A DNA stretch of 64,000 nt from Saururus chinensis (Eukaryota; Streptophyta; Magnoliopsida; Piperales; Saururaceae), in NCBI GenBank assembly GCA_035235625.1, contig CP141145.1, positions 23,748,563 through 23,812,562 on the forward strand. Reading direction: 5' to 3'. This document shows, one piece after another, positions 35,912 to 47,738 of the stretch (its first letter is position 1; each line of letters starts with the position of its first letter). The position numbers and the translations under genes are program-made. Below the pieces are notes generated by a model that had not been told where the DNA came from, ran no database searches, and saw nothing but the letters and a program-made list of their open reading frames with translations.

Positions 35912-37794
35912 CTCCCTGTCTCCCTATAAGGTCCCTCAGTTTTTTACATTTATTTGGGATTCTTCTACTATTTTTTTGGTGGGAAAATGTGATGCTTCAG
36001 TATATTCATATTTGTATATTTTCCTTAGTATTTATACCCATAGAGTTGGGTGTGGGGTTTAGTTGCAGGTCACGGGCCTCGCTGCGCACTTACGGCGCAA
36101 ATTTTGGAGGTACAACGCATAACCGATAGGTGAATGCATATTAGGGACATAGATGTAAAAATTAAACAGATGTTACATATGTATAAGAAATCCATCGACC
36201 GGATTCCTAGAGCAACTTCCGGGAGAAAAAATTTATGTCAAGAAAGAAGTGAAAACCCGAGCCCATTTCTGGTCTCTCCGTTCTCCCTCCTTTGTTGTCG
36301 GATTCCGCTGGTTCTTGTCAGGATCCTCTTTGCCTCACTGCCACGAGTTTGTAGATACCGGTTATGACCGCCACCATGGCCTCTTCACTCCTCCATGATG
36401 TACCAAACTTTTCTTCGATTTTTCTCTCCTTCAAATCCAATTTTTGAGCTGTGGGGGGTGCGATTTTGATGTCGTTTGTGGCCGACCTCAACTAGACTTA
36501 TGTTTGGTTGGCTGCTAGGAACCTATAGGCGTTGGCTAGAGCCGCTGCCATGCTTTTTTCGCTCCGTGGTGAGCTACCGGTACTTTGGTTGGGTTTTTAT
36601 TTACATTCTCCTTTCACTGTCCATGACAATTTTTTGACTCCGGTGTGTTTTCGGTCATCATTCGGCCACCAGACTGACTCTGTCCAGCCTACCTCGACCT
36701 AGTGTCAGTAGGGGGTTACCGTTTTCGACCCCGCTTCACCCTATTAACTTGCTCCGCCCGATTAGACGCTTTGGGTGCGTCTCGGGTCGTGGTCATCGGC
36801 GAGCCGTGTGCCATTTGGCCATCGTTGGCTCTGCCCCAGTTTGGCGATAGTGAGGGTCAGCCCCACTTGGCCTGATTATACCTCCGCTCGGAATGGGCTG
36901 CTTGCCTTTGCCCTATACTGTGAGAGATGCACAGTTGCCCGCACCACGTATATTAGTTGTGGGTGGCGATCGGCGATGTTGCTGCTTCGATCGACCACCA
37001 CCTCCTGGCCATAGCTCAGTTGCCCTTTTGTGGGCCTTGGACCGCTACCGTCCTACCGATCTCCCCCTAGAATGGTCCATTTTGGCCGCGTGTGCTTGTG
37101 GCCATGTGTGTGCTTTTGGGTTTAGGGGTTGTATTTGCACCACTTGACCATCGGTTGGCTTTGCCACCGAGTAGAGTTGACCACTAGAGCTCTCCACCAC
37201 CTCTCCTCTATCCTCGAGCATTGCCCCATGCTCTCTGCCCTTATGTGGGCCCTCAATGATGCAAAATCGATGCCGTTGGGTGTTGTCCACAACCGATTTT
37301 GACGTCTTGTAGCCGGTCGAGTAGGTCTTAGCCACCAACTAATCTTTAGTGAGTACACCATCGACTTCTGGTTGTACAGCCACTTATGTTGGCACGATAT
37401 TTCTCCCGGCCGCCCTAGTGTGCCGCCGTGGTTTGTGGATTTTGCCTCATTGATTTCTGATACCCCATTTTGTCGTGAGTAGTTCCGGCGCTTCCTAAAA
37501 TCCTCAAGACAACAGCTCTCTAAGCCAGACAACGGTTTTGACCGCCAATTCCACCTCCGACACCGCCACCATTGTGTGCTCACCATCAAACGTCATGATT
37601 AAGACGTAAGTGAGCTTTGAACTCGTAATTTCATGATAGCATGCTTTGAATGAGTAGCAGCATGCTAGGACTATATGATTATATGCTATGGATGTTAGCT
37701 TATGATCCGTTTGCATGATGTAAGAGGATGGATTATGCCATGTTGAAATGCATATGACATGCATGTTGGCTGTAAGTATGTTGGATTATGCATG

Positions 37795-38163
37795 TGCTAG
37801 TGATGGCTCGCATGCATGTTTGAAGTATGTATGAATGTGTATGTATGTGCTAGTGATGACTAGTATGTATGTTTGAAGTATGTATGGATTATGCATGTGC
37901 TAGTGATGGCTAGCGTGTATGTTTGAAGTATGTATGAATGTGTATGTATGTGCTAGTGACGGCTAGCGTGTATGTTTGAAGTATGTATGAATTATGCATA
38001 TGCTAGTGATGGCTAGCGTGCATGTTTGAAGTATGTATGAATGTGTATGTATGTGCTAGTGATGGCTAGCGTGTATATTTGAAGTATGTATGAATTATGC
38101 ATGTGCTAGTGATGGCTAGCGTGCATGTTTGGAGTATGTATGAATGTGTATGTATGCTAGTGA
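37795..38163 (+). repeat. Minisatellite with alternating 53- and 50-bp units
   Basis: The word TGCTAG starts units at 37,795, 37,848, 37,898, 37,951, 38,001, 38,054, 38,104 and 38,155, giving spacings 53, 50, 53, 50, 53, 50, 51. The two unit types differ where one has GAATGTGTATGTATG and the other GAATTATGCATG, so the true period is a dimer of 103 bp. The array resumes at 40,109 after the nested LTR. Confidence 0.9.
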
Positions 38164-40108
38164 TGTCACGACCCGAGATTTGATAAAACATATGTAAATA
38201 GTTAAAAAATAAAATCAGAACTTCATCGGGTCGCAACCATACATGTATAACCATAAACGTAACAAGAATTATTTTATTCCCCAGGAAATATACTATATGT
38301 GTACAAACACATAAGTAAAGATATAAACAAGTCTTCTCAAGCCAAAAATATGAAAATATACTTAGAAAACTATTGGTGTGATCGTAGACTCTGTGGTCAC
38401 CAGCTAAAGCTCCCCAAAAGTATCTTTTACTGCTTTCTTCTACACCCGTCTATTCCACACCGGGCCTTGGAAGGTCTGGGGGGTGGTGAGTATTTTAAAC
38501 TACTCAGTAGGGGTACTTATCCTATTAGACATAAATATAACATCTGGTAGTTTGTAAATCACAAGATAATTAGACAATACTTTTCGAAAAAGCCATAAGG
38601 GTGTAACTCTCACCCAAAACTTCCCTAGGGCTTCTCCCTACATATCGAAGATGCTTCTAGGGTTTGTATTATTATATAAAGAATTTACTGCGGGTACAAA
38701 GCAGCAACCTCTTACTCCTCTATAAATTTTTTGTAAAACACTTCGTACTTGTAGAGGGAAGAGCCACCCGGGCTCATGGGGTGCCGGGATTTAGAGAGCA
38801 AAGAGTTTTCCCATGATACTCTCTACCCTAGCGCACGTAGCCTTGATAGTTGCCCTTCGTTAGGGGCGAATCAGGGATCTTGCCCTTCATTAGGGCTCAC
38901 CAGGCTAATATGCCTATTGTGTATCCGATTCCAAATCAGATTTCCGTGTGTATTCTCAATTATAGAACTCTATTGGTACGTCTACCAATTTGAGTTCCAA
39001 ACAATTAGACCTCTTATATACCCGACTCAAATGGGAATTTCCTTCTCTTTTTCTTCTTTTACGAAGATCAATCTTTCAAAATCCTAGCCTTGCCTTTACA
39101 AGTCATGGTCATGTGACTGACAACGATTATAAAGGTAGGGTTAGTCGCTCGTTCCAACGAGACAGTTACCCCTTCTCTATTTCATCTCAGCAACTTGGTA
39201 GTCATGATTGTACATATTTCTAAAATCATTTTGATAGAGCAATAATTTCATGAAACCGTCTTTCAATCTTACTATACTTTAAAATAATAGCAAAGCTAGA
39301 TTTTCTTTATATCACATATAACATAAAACATAATTCCTAATTAAATTCAAAAGATAAACACTTAATAAATCAAGTATACGAGGCAATTCTAAAACATATA
39401 CGGAAAGTAACTAGTATTATTCATATAAACTTTTAAAGACAACCAATGTAAGTATTTATGCCATAAAAGAGGATAAAAGCCCCTACCTTGATTTTTGTGC
39501 AAGAAAATAAATGATACTCCGACTAGTCCAAAATTAAATAGAAGATTTTAGGGCTATAGAAATCTCAAAACGGAAAAATAACCTCGCCATGATGTCCAAC
39601 ACGCTCGATTTTGGTAGAAACGCCTCTTAAACGACTTAAATAGGACTTAAAACAAGGAAGAAATGAAGAAAAGAAGTTTTGGAATGAACTGAATCAAAAC
39701 TAATTGGTATTTATAGGAAAACGGAAGTGACGTCCATCTGACGTGCATCAGTTTTCTAACGCGCATCCTTGATGTGTGTCAGATTTCTGATGCTCTATTT
39801 AAAAAAATATATTTTATTTTAAAAAAAATTAAAAGTCTTATATATTTTTATCCCGATATCGGAATTACACATTCTTTATACCAATGAACTCGTATTAATG
39901 AACCCTTCAAAACTAGACCAAAGTTGGATAAGTTATTTCACATTTTTAAATTGGGTCCCACCCATACAACACTCTTCCCAAGATCATAACATTTCGTCCT
40001 GACCTCCGTTTTGCGTGTTTTTGGGTTCGTTACGCTCATCTCACCGAACTCTATTTAATATACTTAAAAGAAATTATAAAAAATATTTAAAAACTTATAG
40101 ATGTTACA
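38164..40108 (-). mobile_element. Nested solo LTR (1,945 bp) with target duplication AGTGA, minus orientation
   Basis: Starts TGTCACGACCCGAGATTT and ends ATAGATGTTACA on the plus strand; AGTGA flanks it at 38,159-38,163 and 40,109-40,113. It split one unit of the minisatellite, which continues on the far side. Read on the minus strand it begins TGTAACATC, has a TATA-like CTATAAATACC (about 39,706-39,716) followed by a C/T-rich leader, the phrase TACTCACCACCCCCC, and ends CTCGGGTCGTGACA, as in plant Ty3/Tekay-style LTRs. No internal region or second LTR remains. Confidence 0.88.
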
Positions 40109-40190
40109 AGTGATGACTAGCATGTATGTTTAAAGTATGTATAAATGTGTATGTATGCGTTAGTGATGGTTAGTGAGCATGTTTGTAAGC

Positions 40191-40193
<3 letters not shown>

Positions 40194-40223
<30 letters not shown>
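40194..40223. repeat. (TA)n microsatellite
   Basis: Short run of TA units directly after the resumed minisatellite inside the large LTR-type insertion. Confidence 0.85.
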
Positions 40224-40228
<5 letters not shown>

Positions 40229-41120
40229 TGTATGTTATATGTATGTGCTATAGACATATGTATGTATGATGACTATTTGCCTATGCTATGGATATGCATA
40301 TGTGCATGTGGGCAGTGTCAGTGTTTGGTATGGATTTGGATTTGGATGTGTAAGCGTATGACGGATGACATAAGATATGAGTATGACGGGGGCAAGGATT
40401 AGAATGGATTGGTTTGGGTTGGATTGTATGTTGGGGGATTATCAGACAGTAAGAGTGTGCATAATTGTACAAACATAACGTATAGATTACAAAGTAAAAA
40501 ATAAGCATAACAAGTGAGATTTAAGTAAGAGCTTGATAACTGGGGTTGGCTCTAAGGAGCTCAGTCTAAGGACTTCTGAGTAAGATGTTTTGGCCATAAG
40601 GTACTTGGCAGAAATTGTAAGACTGTAAGGATTTTGGTGTACGGTGAGTTATGTTGTAAGATGGACGGGTTAAGTGAAGTCTGCTGCCTTGATGAACTAG
40701 GGTTTCAAATCGGGCTTAACTTCGATTTGATCAGTGGAGCACAGTATGCCTGAGTTCTTGTGTGGCATAATTGTATCGCATAATTTACTTAATTCAAACT
40801 TGAATTATAAGTAAAGCTAATGATAGTGTTGTGAGTTTGAGGCCTGAGGGTTCGGCTGATTAAGTTTCGTGTTTGAGCTAGCCGATAATGAGTCGGCTGA
40901 GCATTTCTCATGTCTTGCCATGGTGTTTATCCTGCGGGATGTTGTCTTTGTGCTCTATAGAGCACCAGACGTCTAATGTTCTGTTGAGAGCGACATATGT
41001 TTCTGATTTGGAAAAGTCCATAGCGTCTAGTCACTCCCCGGAGGTTAAGGTGATGCCCTAGTGACATTCTTTTTCGTTTCGACATTGGAGTTTATTAGTT
41101 GTAATGAGCTTCAGTGGTCG

Positions 41121-41250
41121 ATAATATGAGCATGACTGTAAAAGTATGAGTACGACTGTAAGAGTATGAGCACGACTGTAAGAGTATGAGTAAGACTGTA
41201 AGAGTATGAGTAAGACTGTATGAGTAAGATTGTATGAGTAAGGTTGTACA
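41121..41250 (+). repeat. 20-bp minisatellite
   Basis: Units of the form GTATGAGTAAGACTGTAAGA repeat five times in exact 20-base phase from 41,121 to 41,220, then decay into shorter TGAGTAAGATTGTA units. The long minus-strand open frames here are products of this repeat, not genes. Confidence 0.85.
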
Positions 41251-41339
41251 TGTATGTGTATATTGTATGAGTAAGCGTATGGTGGTACGAGTAAGTTTGT
41301 AAGACCCTGAATAAGGGTGTTTGTGTAAGTTTAATTTGA

Positions 41340-41426
41340 TGGTATGATTTTGGCACGATAGTGCATTTGGTATGATTTTGGCATGATGGTGCATTTGGTA
41401 TGATTTTGGCATGATGGTGCATCTGG
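41340..41426 (+). repeat. 28-bp minisatellite, three units
   Basis: The phrase GGTATGATTTTGGCATGATG followed by GTGCATTT repeats three times. It lies in the 3' part of the large LTR-type insertion. Confidence 0.85.
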
Positions 41427-41995
41427 TATGACTGTATGCATATGAGCATGATTATGATATGCCTACTTGCTTCATGTTTGAGTTGCATGAACGCATAAAA
41501 TACTCATTACCCTACTTTTTAGCCCCGTTGTACCGGAGGTTTTTGCATGTTTGTGTGGAGAGCTCCTGGAAATGGATGCTCATTTCCGAAGAGGATTGAT
41601 TCCCTTGGACTTAGGTATATTTGTGCCATGATATGTTGTATTGGGTGAGATGAGAAAACATGTATTTATATATTCTGAACTTTCGTTTGGATTAGACTGT
41701 AGACTATTATGGGACTTGCACTCAGGGATGTCTGGGAGAGATTTGTATTTAAAGTCTATGATCATAGCAATTTATCCATACGGTTGTTTTCAAGTAGCGC
41801 CTGTGGATGTTTGGTTTCGACGTACGATGTTTGATCGAATGCGTAAAAATTTGTATGGGAAAACCGATGTGTTATGTTTTAAATTATAAAACTGTTTTCA
41901 CAGGTTTCGTATTTCTAATTTATAGCAGTTATATTACAAAAATTTTCTGTGAATTTTGCGAAAAATATATGAAAAATCATTGACATTACACTCCC

Positions 41996-43020
41996 CGCCC
42001 CCCACACCCCCTGAGTTATGAGTGTTGTCTGATCAAAATTTGACTACCCATAGGGTTGGGGCTCACACTGATGTATGTGAGCCCAATCTAACACAAAAAG
42101 GACTAAAGAAATTATAATCATCGGAACTACATTGAAATTTTTTTTCATATATAAGGCATTTGCAACGCTTAGTCATAAGAGTTGCAGCTAGTTTAATTTT
42201 TTTTAATATAAGGTATTTACAAAGCTTGTGGCTAAGTGTCCGACTAAGCGTATTAGTTGCAGACTAAATGTCTTAGTTGAGACTCTTAGTCATATACGTC
42301 ACAACTACTTATAAATTTCTTTCCTAATATGAGTTATTTATGATACTTATGACTAAGCATAACAACTAAGTGTATGAGTGACAACACTTGGTCAACTAAC
42401 TGTCTTAGTTGTGACACTCTTTCATAAGCTTTACAACTAGTTTTAATTTTTTTCTAATATGAGGTATTTGCGATGCTTTTCTATAAGCGTCATGAATAGT
42501 GGTACTCATTCAAAAGCATTGTAAATATAGCTCCCAATTGCAATGTTTAAACATAAGCGTTGCAAATAGTCAAGAAATAAAATTTGGATTATATTTACTA
42601 AAACGAATTGTATTTGCAACATTTTTAGAGAAGTGTCGAAAATAGGGATACTATTTTAATTGCAAATATGGTTCCTAGTTGCAACGCTTATACTTAATCA
42701 TCACAAATAGTAGAAAAATAAAATTTGGTTTATTTTTTTTTAAAAGAATCATATAGTTAAGATTAATATTATTTCATTATTTAGAGTTAATTACAAAATA
42801 TCACTATTGCTCTTTTATGAAATTTGATGGCTTTCAATCATGGTCTTGCTCTAGAATTATCTCAGTGACTCAAGGGTTGCACCTAGTTTTAAGAACCTTG
42901 TTTTTTTTGCTTCTACAAATTCTCAGTTCTTATAGGAATCTGTAAATCTTATTCAAATTAATTAATGATTAAAAATACGTTCAATAATGTTAAATCATAA
43001 GTTTGTAGCCCTAGAAATGG
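41996..43020. repeat. CACTA-type subterminal repeat region, copy 1
   Basis: Short words such as TTTGCAACGCTT, AAGCGTTGCAAATA and CATAAGCGTCATGAATAG recur in both orientations about every 40-60 bp. This dense direct and inverted pattern is typical of plant CACTA transposon subterminal regions. It corresponds to 58,900-59,850 in copy 2. Copy 1 has about 54 extra bases near 42,145-42,200 from a local tandem repeat. No terminal CACTA motif is seen here. Confidence 0.6.
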
Positions 43021-44774
43021 AGAACAATAATTCTTTTCTTAGATCTACATATTTTATTTTGAAGCTGCTATTCTCTCCCCCCTAATGTCTCACTTCCCCA
43101 ACTTTTTTTAAGTTTTTGTCTCTATTGCTCAAATGTATCCCACTTCTTCTAGCACTGACAATGGTGCTAGCGGCTGCTTTGGCTATGCTTTTGAAGATTA
43201 TGTGGATGTGTAGATAGCATCCTACCAAGCTTCCTCCCCCTACTCTGTTGGCTTCTGGGAAGAGGAGGAAAAGAAATAAAAAAGAAGAAGAAAGCAGAAG
43301 GGAGGGGTTGTGGGTAGTCACGGCTTTCCTAGACTTGGCCACGGTCCAACTAGTCCGGGTTGACTGTGACAATTTCCACCTTTTTTCAGATGCTAGGAAG
43401 AGGAGGAGGAAGTGGAGAAGAAAAAGAATTTAGGATGAGGAGGAGGATAAGATTGGACGACTAGGAGGAGGAGCAGGAGCAGAAGATGAGAAGAAGAGGA
43501 GGAGAAGGGAGGTGGTGGCAAAGTTCATGTCGGTGGGGGAGGGGTAGAGCAAAAAGAGGTTGTTGGTAGCGGTTTTAGTGTTGGTGCCATTATGGAGAGA
43601 TGGGGTTAGATATATGTTTTTATAATGGAGAAAGAAGAATGAGGTGGGTGTGAAAGATTTTACAATACTTGATGGGAGAAGTGAGAAATGAAGGGGAATA
43701 ACAACATACTTTCACTTCATATAGATATAGGATGTTAACTCAAAACGACCTCTAAAATTGACTAATTAGGTGGTTTGAAAAGCCAAGTAATAATCTCTTT
43801 GTGTCATAGTAGTCATCTAGATTAAAAAACTTAAATAAAAAACGAGCTATTATTAAATTTATGGGCATCCCCTGACCTTTGGAAAAATGATATTGACACC
43901 CCCTAATGTTTCCAAAAATTACATATACACCCCTTAACCCTAAAAATGATACTTACACCCCTTGATGTTTAAAAAATAATACATACACACCTTGACCTTT
44001 GGCAAAATGGTACTTACACCCATGAAGTTTCAAAATCTATACATGCACCCTTGTTGTTAACAAAACCATTATTTTTTAAATGATAAAAATACCCTTATCA
44101 CTTATTAGTTAAGTAAGTCACGGTTAATAGTGTGGTGGGGGAATGGGTGGAAGAGGGGGCATGACCATCATGCTCGTGATTGGTCAAGCACTCCTATGAC
44201 CTCCTTAGCAACTAAGTGAACATGGATATTTTTGTCATTTAAGCAATTACTAACAATTTTGTTTACAATAGTAGTCATTTTCAAATGACAAAACCATTTC
44301 CCCTTAATTGCTAAGCAAGTCATGATTGATGGGAGTTTGTTAGGGGAACGGGTAAACCCATCGATGATGTTGCATAAGCGAAGAGGCGATCAGAGCTCAG
44401 CTGCACTTTGCAATTTCTACCCACCTATTCCTGTTAGCAGTGAATTCCAATCTTTGTATTGTGATTCTCGGCCTCCATCACTTCGTCGGTGATCACACTT
44501 CTACGATTTTTATCTACATAAACTACTTATCCCTACAAAGTAGATGATGCCACCTAAAACTCAAAAAAGGACTCATGAGGGTCTAGCCCGGGAGAACATA
44601 GCTATATAAGAGTGGAGATGGATGTGGATATTAAAGGACTTTGTATAATAGCCATGAAAAAGGTCCTCTAGTATGGTTTTCAGTATGCAAGTTCTCTTGT
44701 GTGGAATGTCTTTTGTAAGCATGTACATGATCTTAAATACTTTCATTGCCAACTTGATGAACACTTGTATCAAT
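43021..44774. repeat. Noncoding block duplicated in copy 2 (59,860-61,765)
   Basis: No gene is supported. A purine-rich GAGGAGGAAG tract (43,250-43,500) and a run of phrases like CTTACACCCCTTGATGTTT with CCTTGACCTTTGGCAAAATG (43,860-44,050, units of about 35 bp) are visible. By eye the two duplicate copies differ at roughly 5-8 percent of positions here. Frames kept open in both copies (such as minus 44,573-44,773) reflect the duplication, not selection. Confidence 0.6.
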
Positions 44775-45545
44775 AAAACGTATTATCAATGACACATATT
44801 CGTATATGCGATAGGTGCTACATTGTATTATGGGTGGTCGATGGCTCAAAGAACACATTGTTATTATTAACATAATATGACAAATATCGTATTATCTTAT
44901 ATGTGATTTGGAGTATATCATATTGTGGGTCACCAGTTATGTATAATTGTTAACATGATATGACGAATATCATATATGCGATATGAAGTATATTGTATTA
45001 TCAATATCACATATTGTTGATATGTCATTTTAACGTGTATGCGATATGAACACATCGTATTATAGGTTGCTGGCTCAAAAAATACATATTGTGTTATTAA
45101 AATGATATGGTGAATATCGTGTCATCGTGTATGTGATATAAAGCAGATCATATTATAGATAATTGGTTCAAAGAACACATATCATGTTATCGATAATACA
45201 ATATGATGAATATCAAGTTATTGTATATGCAATATGGAGCATATTGTACTATGGGTCGCTCGCTCAAAAAATACATATTGTGTTGTCATTAACACGATAT
45301 GGCAAATATCATGTTATTGTAATTGTGATGTGTAGCATATAATATTATCAATAACATGTATGGTTGACATGTCGTGTTATCGTGTATGCAATATGATCCA
45401 GATTGTATTTCGGGTCGCTGGTGCAAAGTACATATATTATGTTATCGTTAACACATTATGGCACATATCATATAATCAATAATATACATTGTTGACATGT
45501 CATATTATAATTGATGCAATATGAGCCATATTGTACTGTGAGCTA
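44775..45545. repeat. ATATCGTGTTAT-type tandem array, copy 1
   Basis: About eight imperfect units of roughly 95-105 bp built from GCGATATGGAGCATATTGTA, TTATGGGTCGCTGGCTCAAA, AACACATATTGTGTTATC and AACACGATATGGCAAATATC. Many words are near-palindromic. The same array with the same order of variants is at 61,765-62,540. Confidence 0.75.
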
Positions 45546-47218
45546 CTCCATCCATTATGTCAGAGAATGGTCATCAGTGCCAAAGAAAGAGCAATTTTTT
45601 TTATTCAAGAAAGCTTCCACAGAGGAAAAAATGAAAAAAGGGAGGAATTTTACTATTTTCGGTGACCTGTTGGTTTGTCGCCATGGGTGATCTTCGTTTA
45701 GTGAGCCAGCAGAGGATTTTTGTCCTAATGTTCGTCATAGGGGATTAAGTGTTAAAATTTAAGGAATATTAAATATTTTTATCTTGGGCTAGGTAATATG
45801 AAAAAATCTCTTTTAAATATTATTACTTCACAAGGGTCCTTGAAAAATCCTTTGTAGCAACATGCCATTTGAAAAGATGTTGATAAACTTACACCATTTT
45901 CTTTCTAACAAAACCTTATACTAGGTTTTGAATGGAATGAAAAAATTTAGTATCACATGATAATAGGAGGATCTACTTTTTTCTATCTAAATAAAACTTG
46001 GTTTATGGAGGGGGATTTTGGTTGGTTTACTATGCACAAAAAAATATAGAAGATTGGGTGATCCCTTCACTGCAATAGGTAAAGAAGAATTTTTTTTAAA
46101 GTAGGATGACCATCTCTAGGCTGATAACTACGACTCCTTAATATTTGTGATAGAGTAGTGGTGATTAATTAAACCCTTAAATTAAATAAAAAAATAAAGA
46201 CATTAAAAGTAGAGAAAGGATAATAATATTAAAAAGAAAGAACACAAAGAAAATAAAAATATCACATGTAAGGCTCCACCTATCCATATCTTCTTGTCTT
46301 TAAACTTGAGAATATATTTTTTTTCTTTACCTTGTGCTTCTCCTTCTTAAAACTCCTTACGAACTCCTTGGGAATGAAATAATGCTTTCTTGCAAATTTA
46401 TTGGAATTGAAAGGATGGTTTGAAAAAAAAATCTTTAGAGGACTTGTGAATGATGTTTATTTTTGACTTTTCTGTTTTCTTGGTGAAATGTTTTGTTTTT
46501 GTTGTTTATTTAGAATAGAGAATTTTTGACTTTGTAAAAACTTCTTAGACATGACGGTCAAAAGCCTCTCTTTATGAAAATGAGGAGGTAATTATAGTGT
46601 AAGGTTTTTTGCAATTAGATAAAGTAGTCAATAGATAGTGTGTGGTGAGTTCCGTGAAGTAGAGAGTGAGTTAGTGAAGTAATTAATGGGAAGTGAGTTC
46701 GTAGGGTAGTTTATGAGAAGTTCGGATTAGTTTTTTTACTACTCTTTTATTTCTTTTTTTTAAATGTGAATAATTAGCCAAAAGAGTTTTAATTTAGTTT
46801 TCTTAAATTATAATACTATTTTTTTAATTAATTTTATTAGTAAGTGGAGTCCTTTTATACATGGGTACTTTAACTATTTCCCGTTTCTTAGTTTCTATTA
46901 ATAGATTCATTTTGTTTAACTTAAATAGTTAGGTACTTCAAAAAGAGTATAATAAACTTATTTTCTCTTCTCTTAGATATAAGTTTCATTATTTAATTAA
47001 AAATATTATTATTTTTAAATATAACTATTAATATTAGATGGTGATAATATATTTTATACACATCCCAAACGAGTGAGATAATTATTGAATGCGTTTCAAG
47101 AGTCTTGTCCATTTCTTATGATTTTACAACACTCCGAGGCTAGTTAATCATTTTTTTTTTTTACTCTTTACTAGGTGAACCGGCGCTCTCACAACGAGGC
47201 AGACCGTGGGGTATGGAA
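45546..47218 (+). other. Upstream region of LysM B, partly homologous to the A and C upstream regions
   Basis: 45,830-46,020 (ATTACTTCACAAGGGTCCTT and ACCATTTTCTTTCTAACAAA) aligns with 33,530-33,720 and 49,700-49,870, showing that the A/C and B types share an older common upstream sequence. The stretch 46,050-46,860 is unique to the B type. About 46,880-47,045 is a degenerate Stowaway-like element in reverse order. No gene seen. Confidence 0.55.
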
Positions 47219-47296
47219 CTAGAAGCCGGCTTTTAAATGCTCATGCTGTTTCATTGTTACCAACGATGTGTCTACTCTCGTTTCATTCGTTCTTCC

Positions 47297-47304
47297 TATA
47301 AATA
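47297..47304 (+). promoter_or_regulatory. TATA box of LysM gene B
   Basis: TATAAATA, 70 bases before the ATG, preceded by the GAACCGGCGCTCTCAC block shared with A and C. Confidence 0.72.
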
Positions 47305-47366
47305 GATAGACGTCAATGAGTGCAAAAGCAAGCCAAAGCCGAAGGATAGAGAAAGCAAAGAGATCC

Positions 47367-47738
47367 ATGGCCAAAACAACAACAATGTTCTTTAACTTGT
47401 TTTCCCTGCTTTCTTTCCTTCTCATTATTTCCATGGCGGATGGTAGAATATTTGGCAGTAAGTCACTAATTAAAATGCTGCTTACAGTGTTTGCATATTC
47501 CAAAACATTATGTATCTTTACTTAATCAACCTGACATTTGTTTATATCCACAGATGGCTTTGGAAAGGCGAGCACACCTGAATGTGAGTCGGTGTTTGGA
47601 GTGGGTTCAGGTGACACATGCTTTAGCGTGACCCAACTCTTCAACTTGTCCACTGAATCTTTCAATAGCCTCAACCCCAACCTGGACTGCGACAAGCTTT
47701 TTATTGGCCAGTGGCTCTGCGGTGCAGGGAGCTCCTAA
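47367..47738 (+). CDS. Small secreted single-LysM protein, paralogue B
   Basis: Exons 47,367-47,457 and 47,554-47,738 encode 91 residues with the same signal peptide, intron position and phase, and four Cys as paralogues A and C. Changes from A in the mature part include Asp to Gly after FGN, Gly to Ser in DTCFSV, Thr to Ser in FNLSTES, Asp to Ser in FNSLN, Val to Ile in FIGQ and Val to Gly after WLC. The LysM core (GDTC and LNPNLDCDKL) is unchanged, so divergence is concentrated on surface-type positions. Shared sequence with A and C extends upstream (about 1.5 kb, interrupted) and downstream (to about 48,275), so B arose from an older duplication than the A/C split. Confidence 0.88.

Larger units (their letters stand above)
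35917..41990 (+). mobile_element. Large LTR-type insertion (6,074 bp including a nested LTR), probable solo LTR
   Basis: Begins TGTCTCCCTATAAGG and ends TTGACATTACA, flanked by CTCCC on both sides (35,912-35,916 and 41,991-41,995). The second duplicate copy is uninterrupted at this point (about 58,885-58,900), confirming an insertion. Without the nested element (38,164-40,108 plus one 5-bp duplication) it is about 4.1 kb. It contains no gag, protease, integrase or reverse transcriptase frame. Signs of a long Ty3-type LTR are a GC-richer leader-like part at 36,240-37,600 and the phrase TACTCATTACCC near 41,500. It could instead be a deleted nonautonomous element. Open frames inside (for example minus 37,122-37,589) match nothing known. 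Confidence 0.75.

Noticed and set aside
37122-37589. 155-codon minus-strand frame in the large LTR-type insertion
   Set aside because: No recognisable gag, pol or host motif; it sits in GC-richer leader-like LTR sequence where chance frames are expected.
41095-41488. Two minus-strand frames of over 100 codons
   Set aside because: They are produced by the 20-bp and 28-bp minisatellites; their content is repetitive Ser/Tyr/Thr/His.
44573-44773. Minus-strand frame conserved with 61,558-61,758
   Set aside because: Its conservation is fully explained by the segmental duplication, and substitutions are as frequent as in flanking noncoding DNA.
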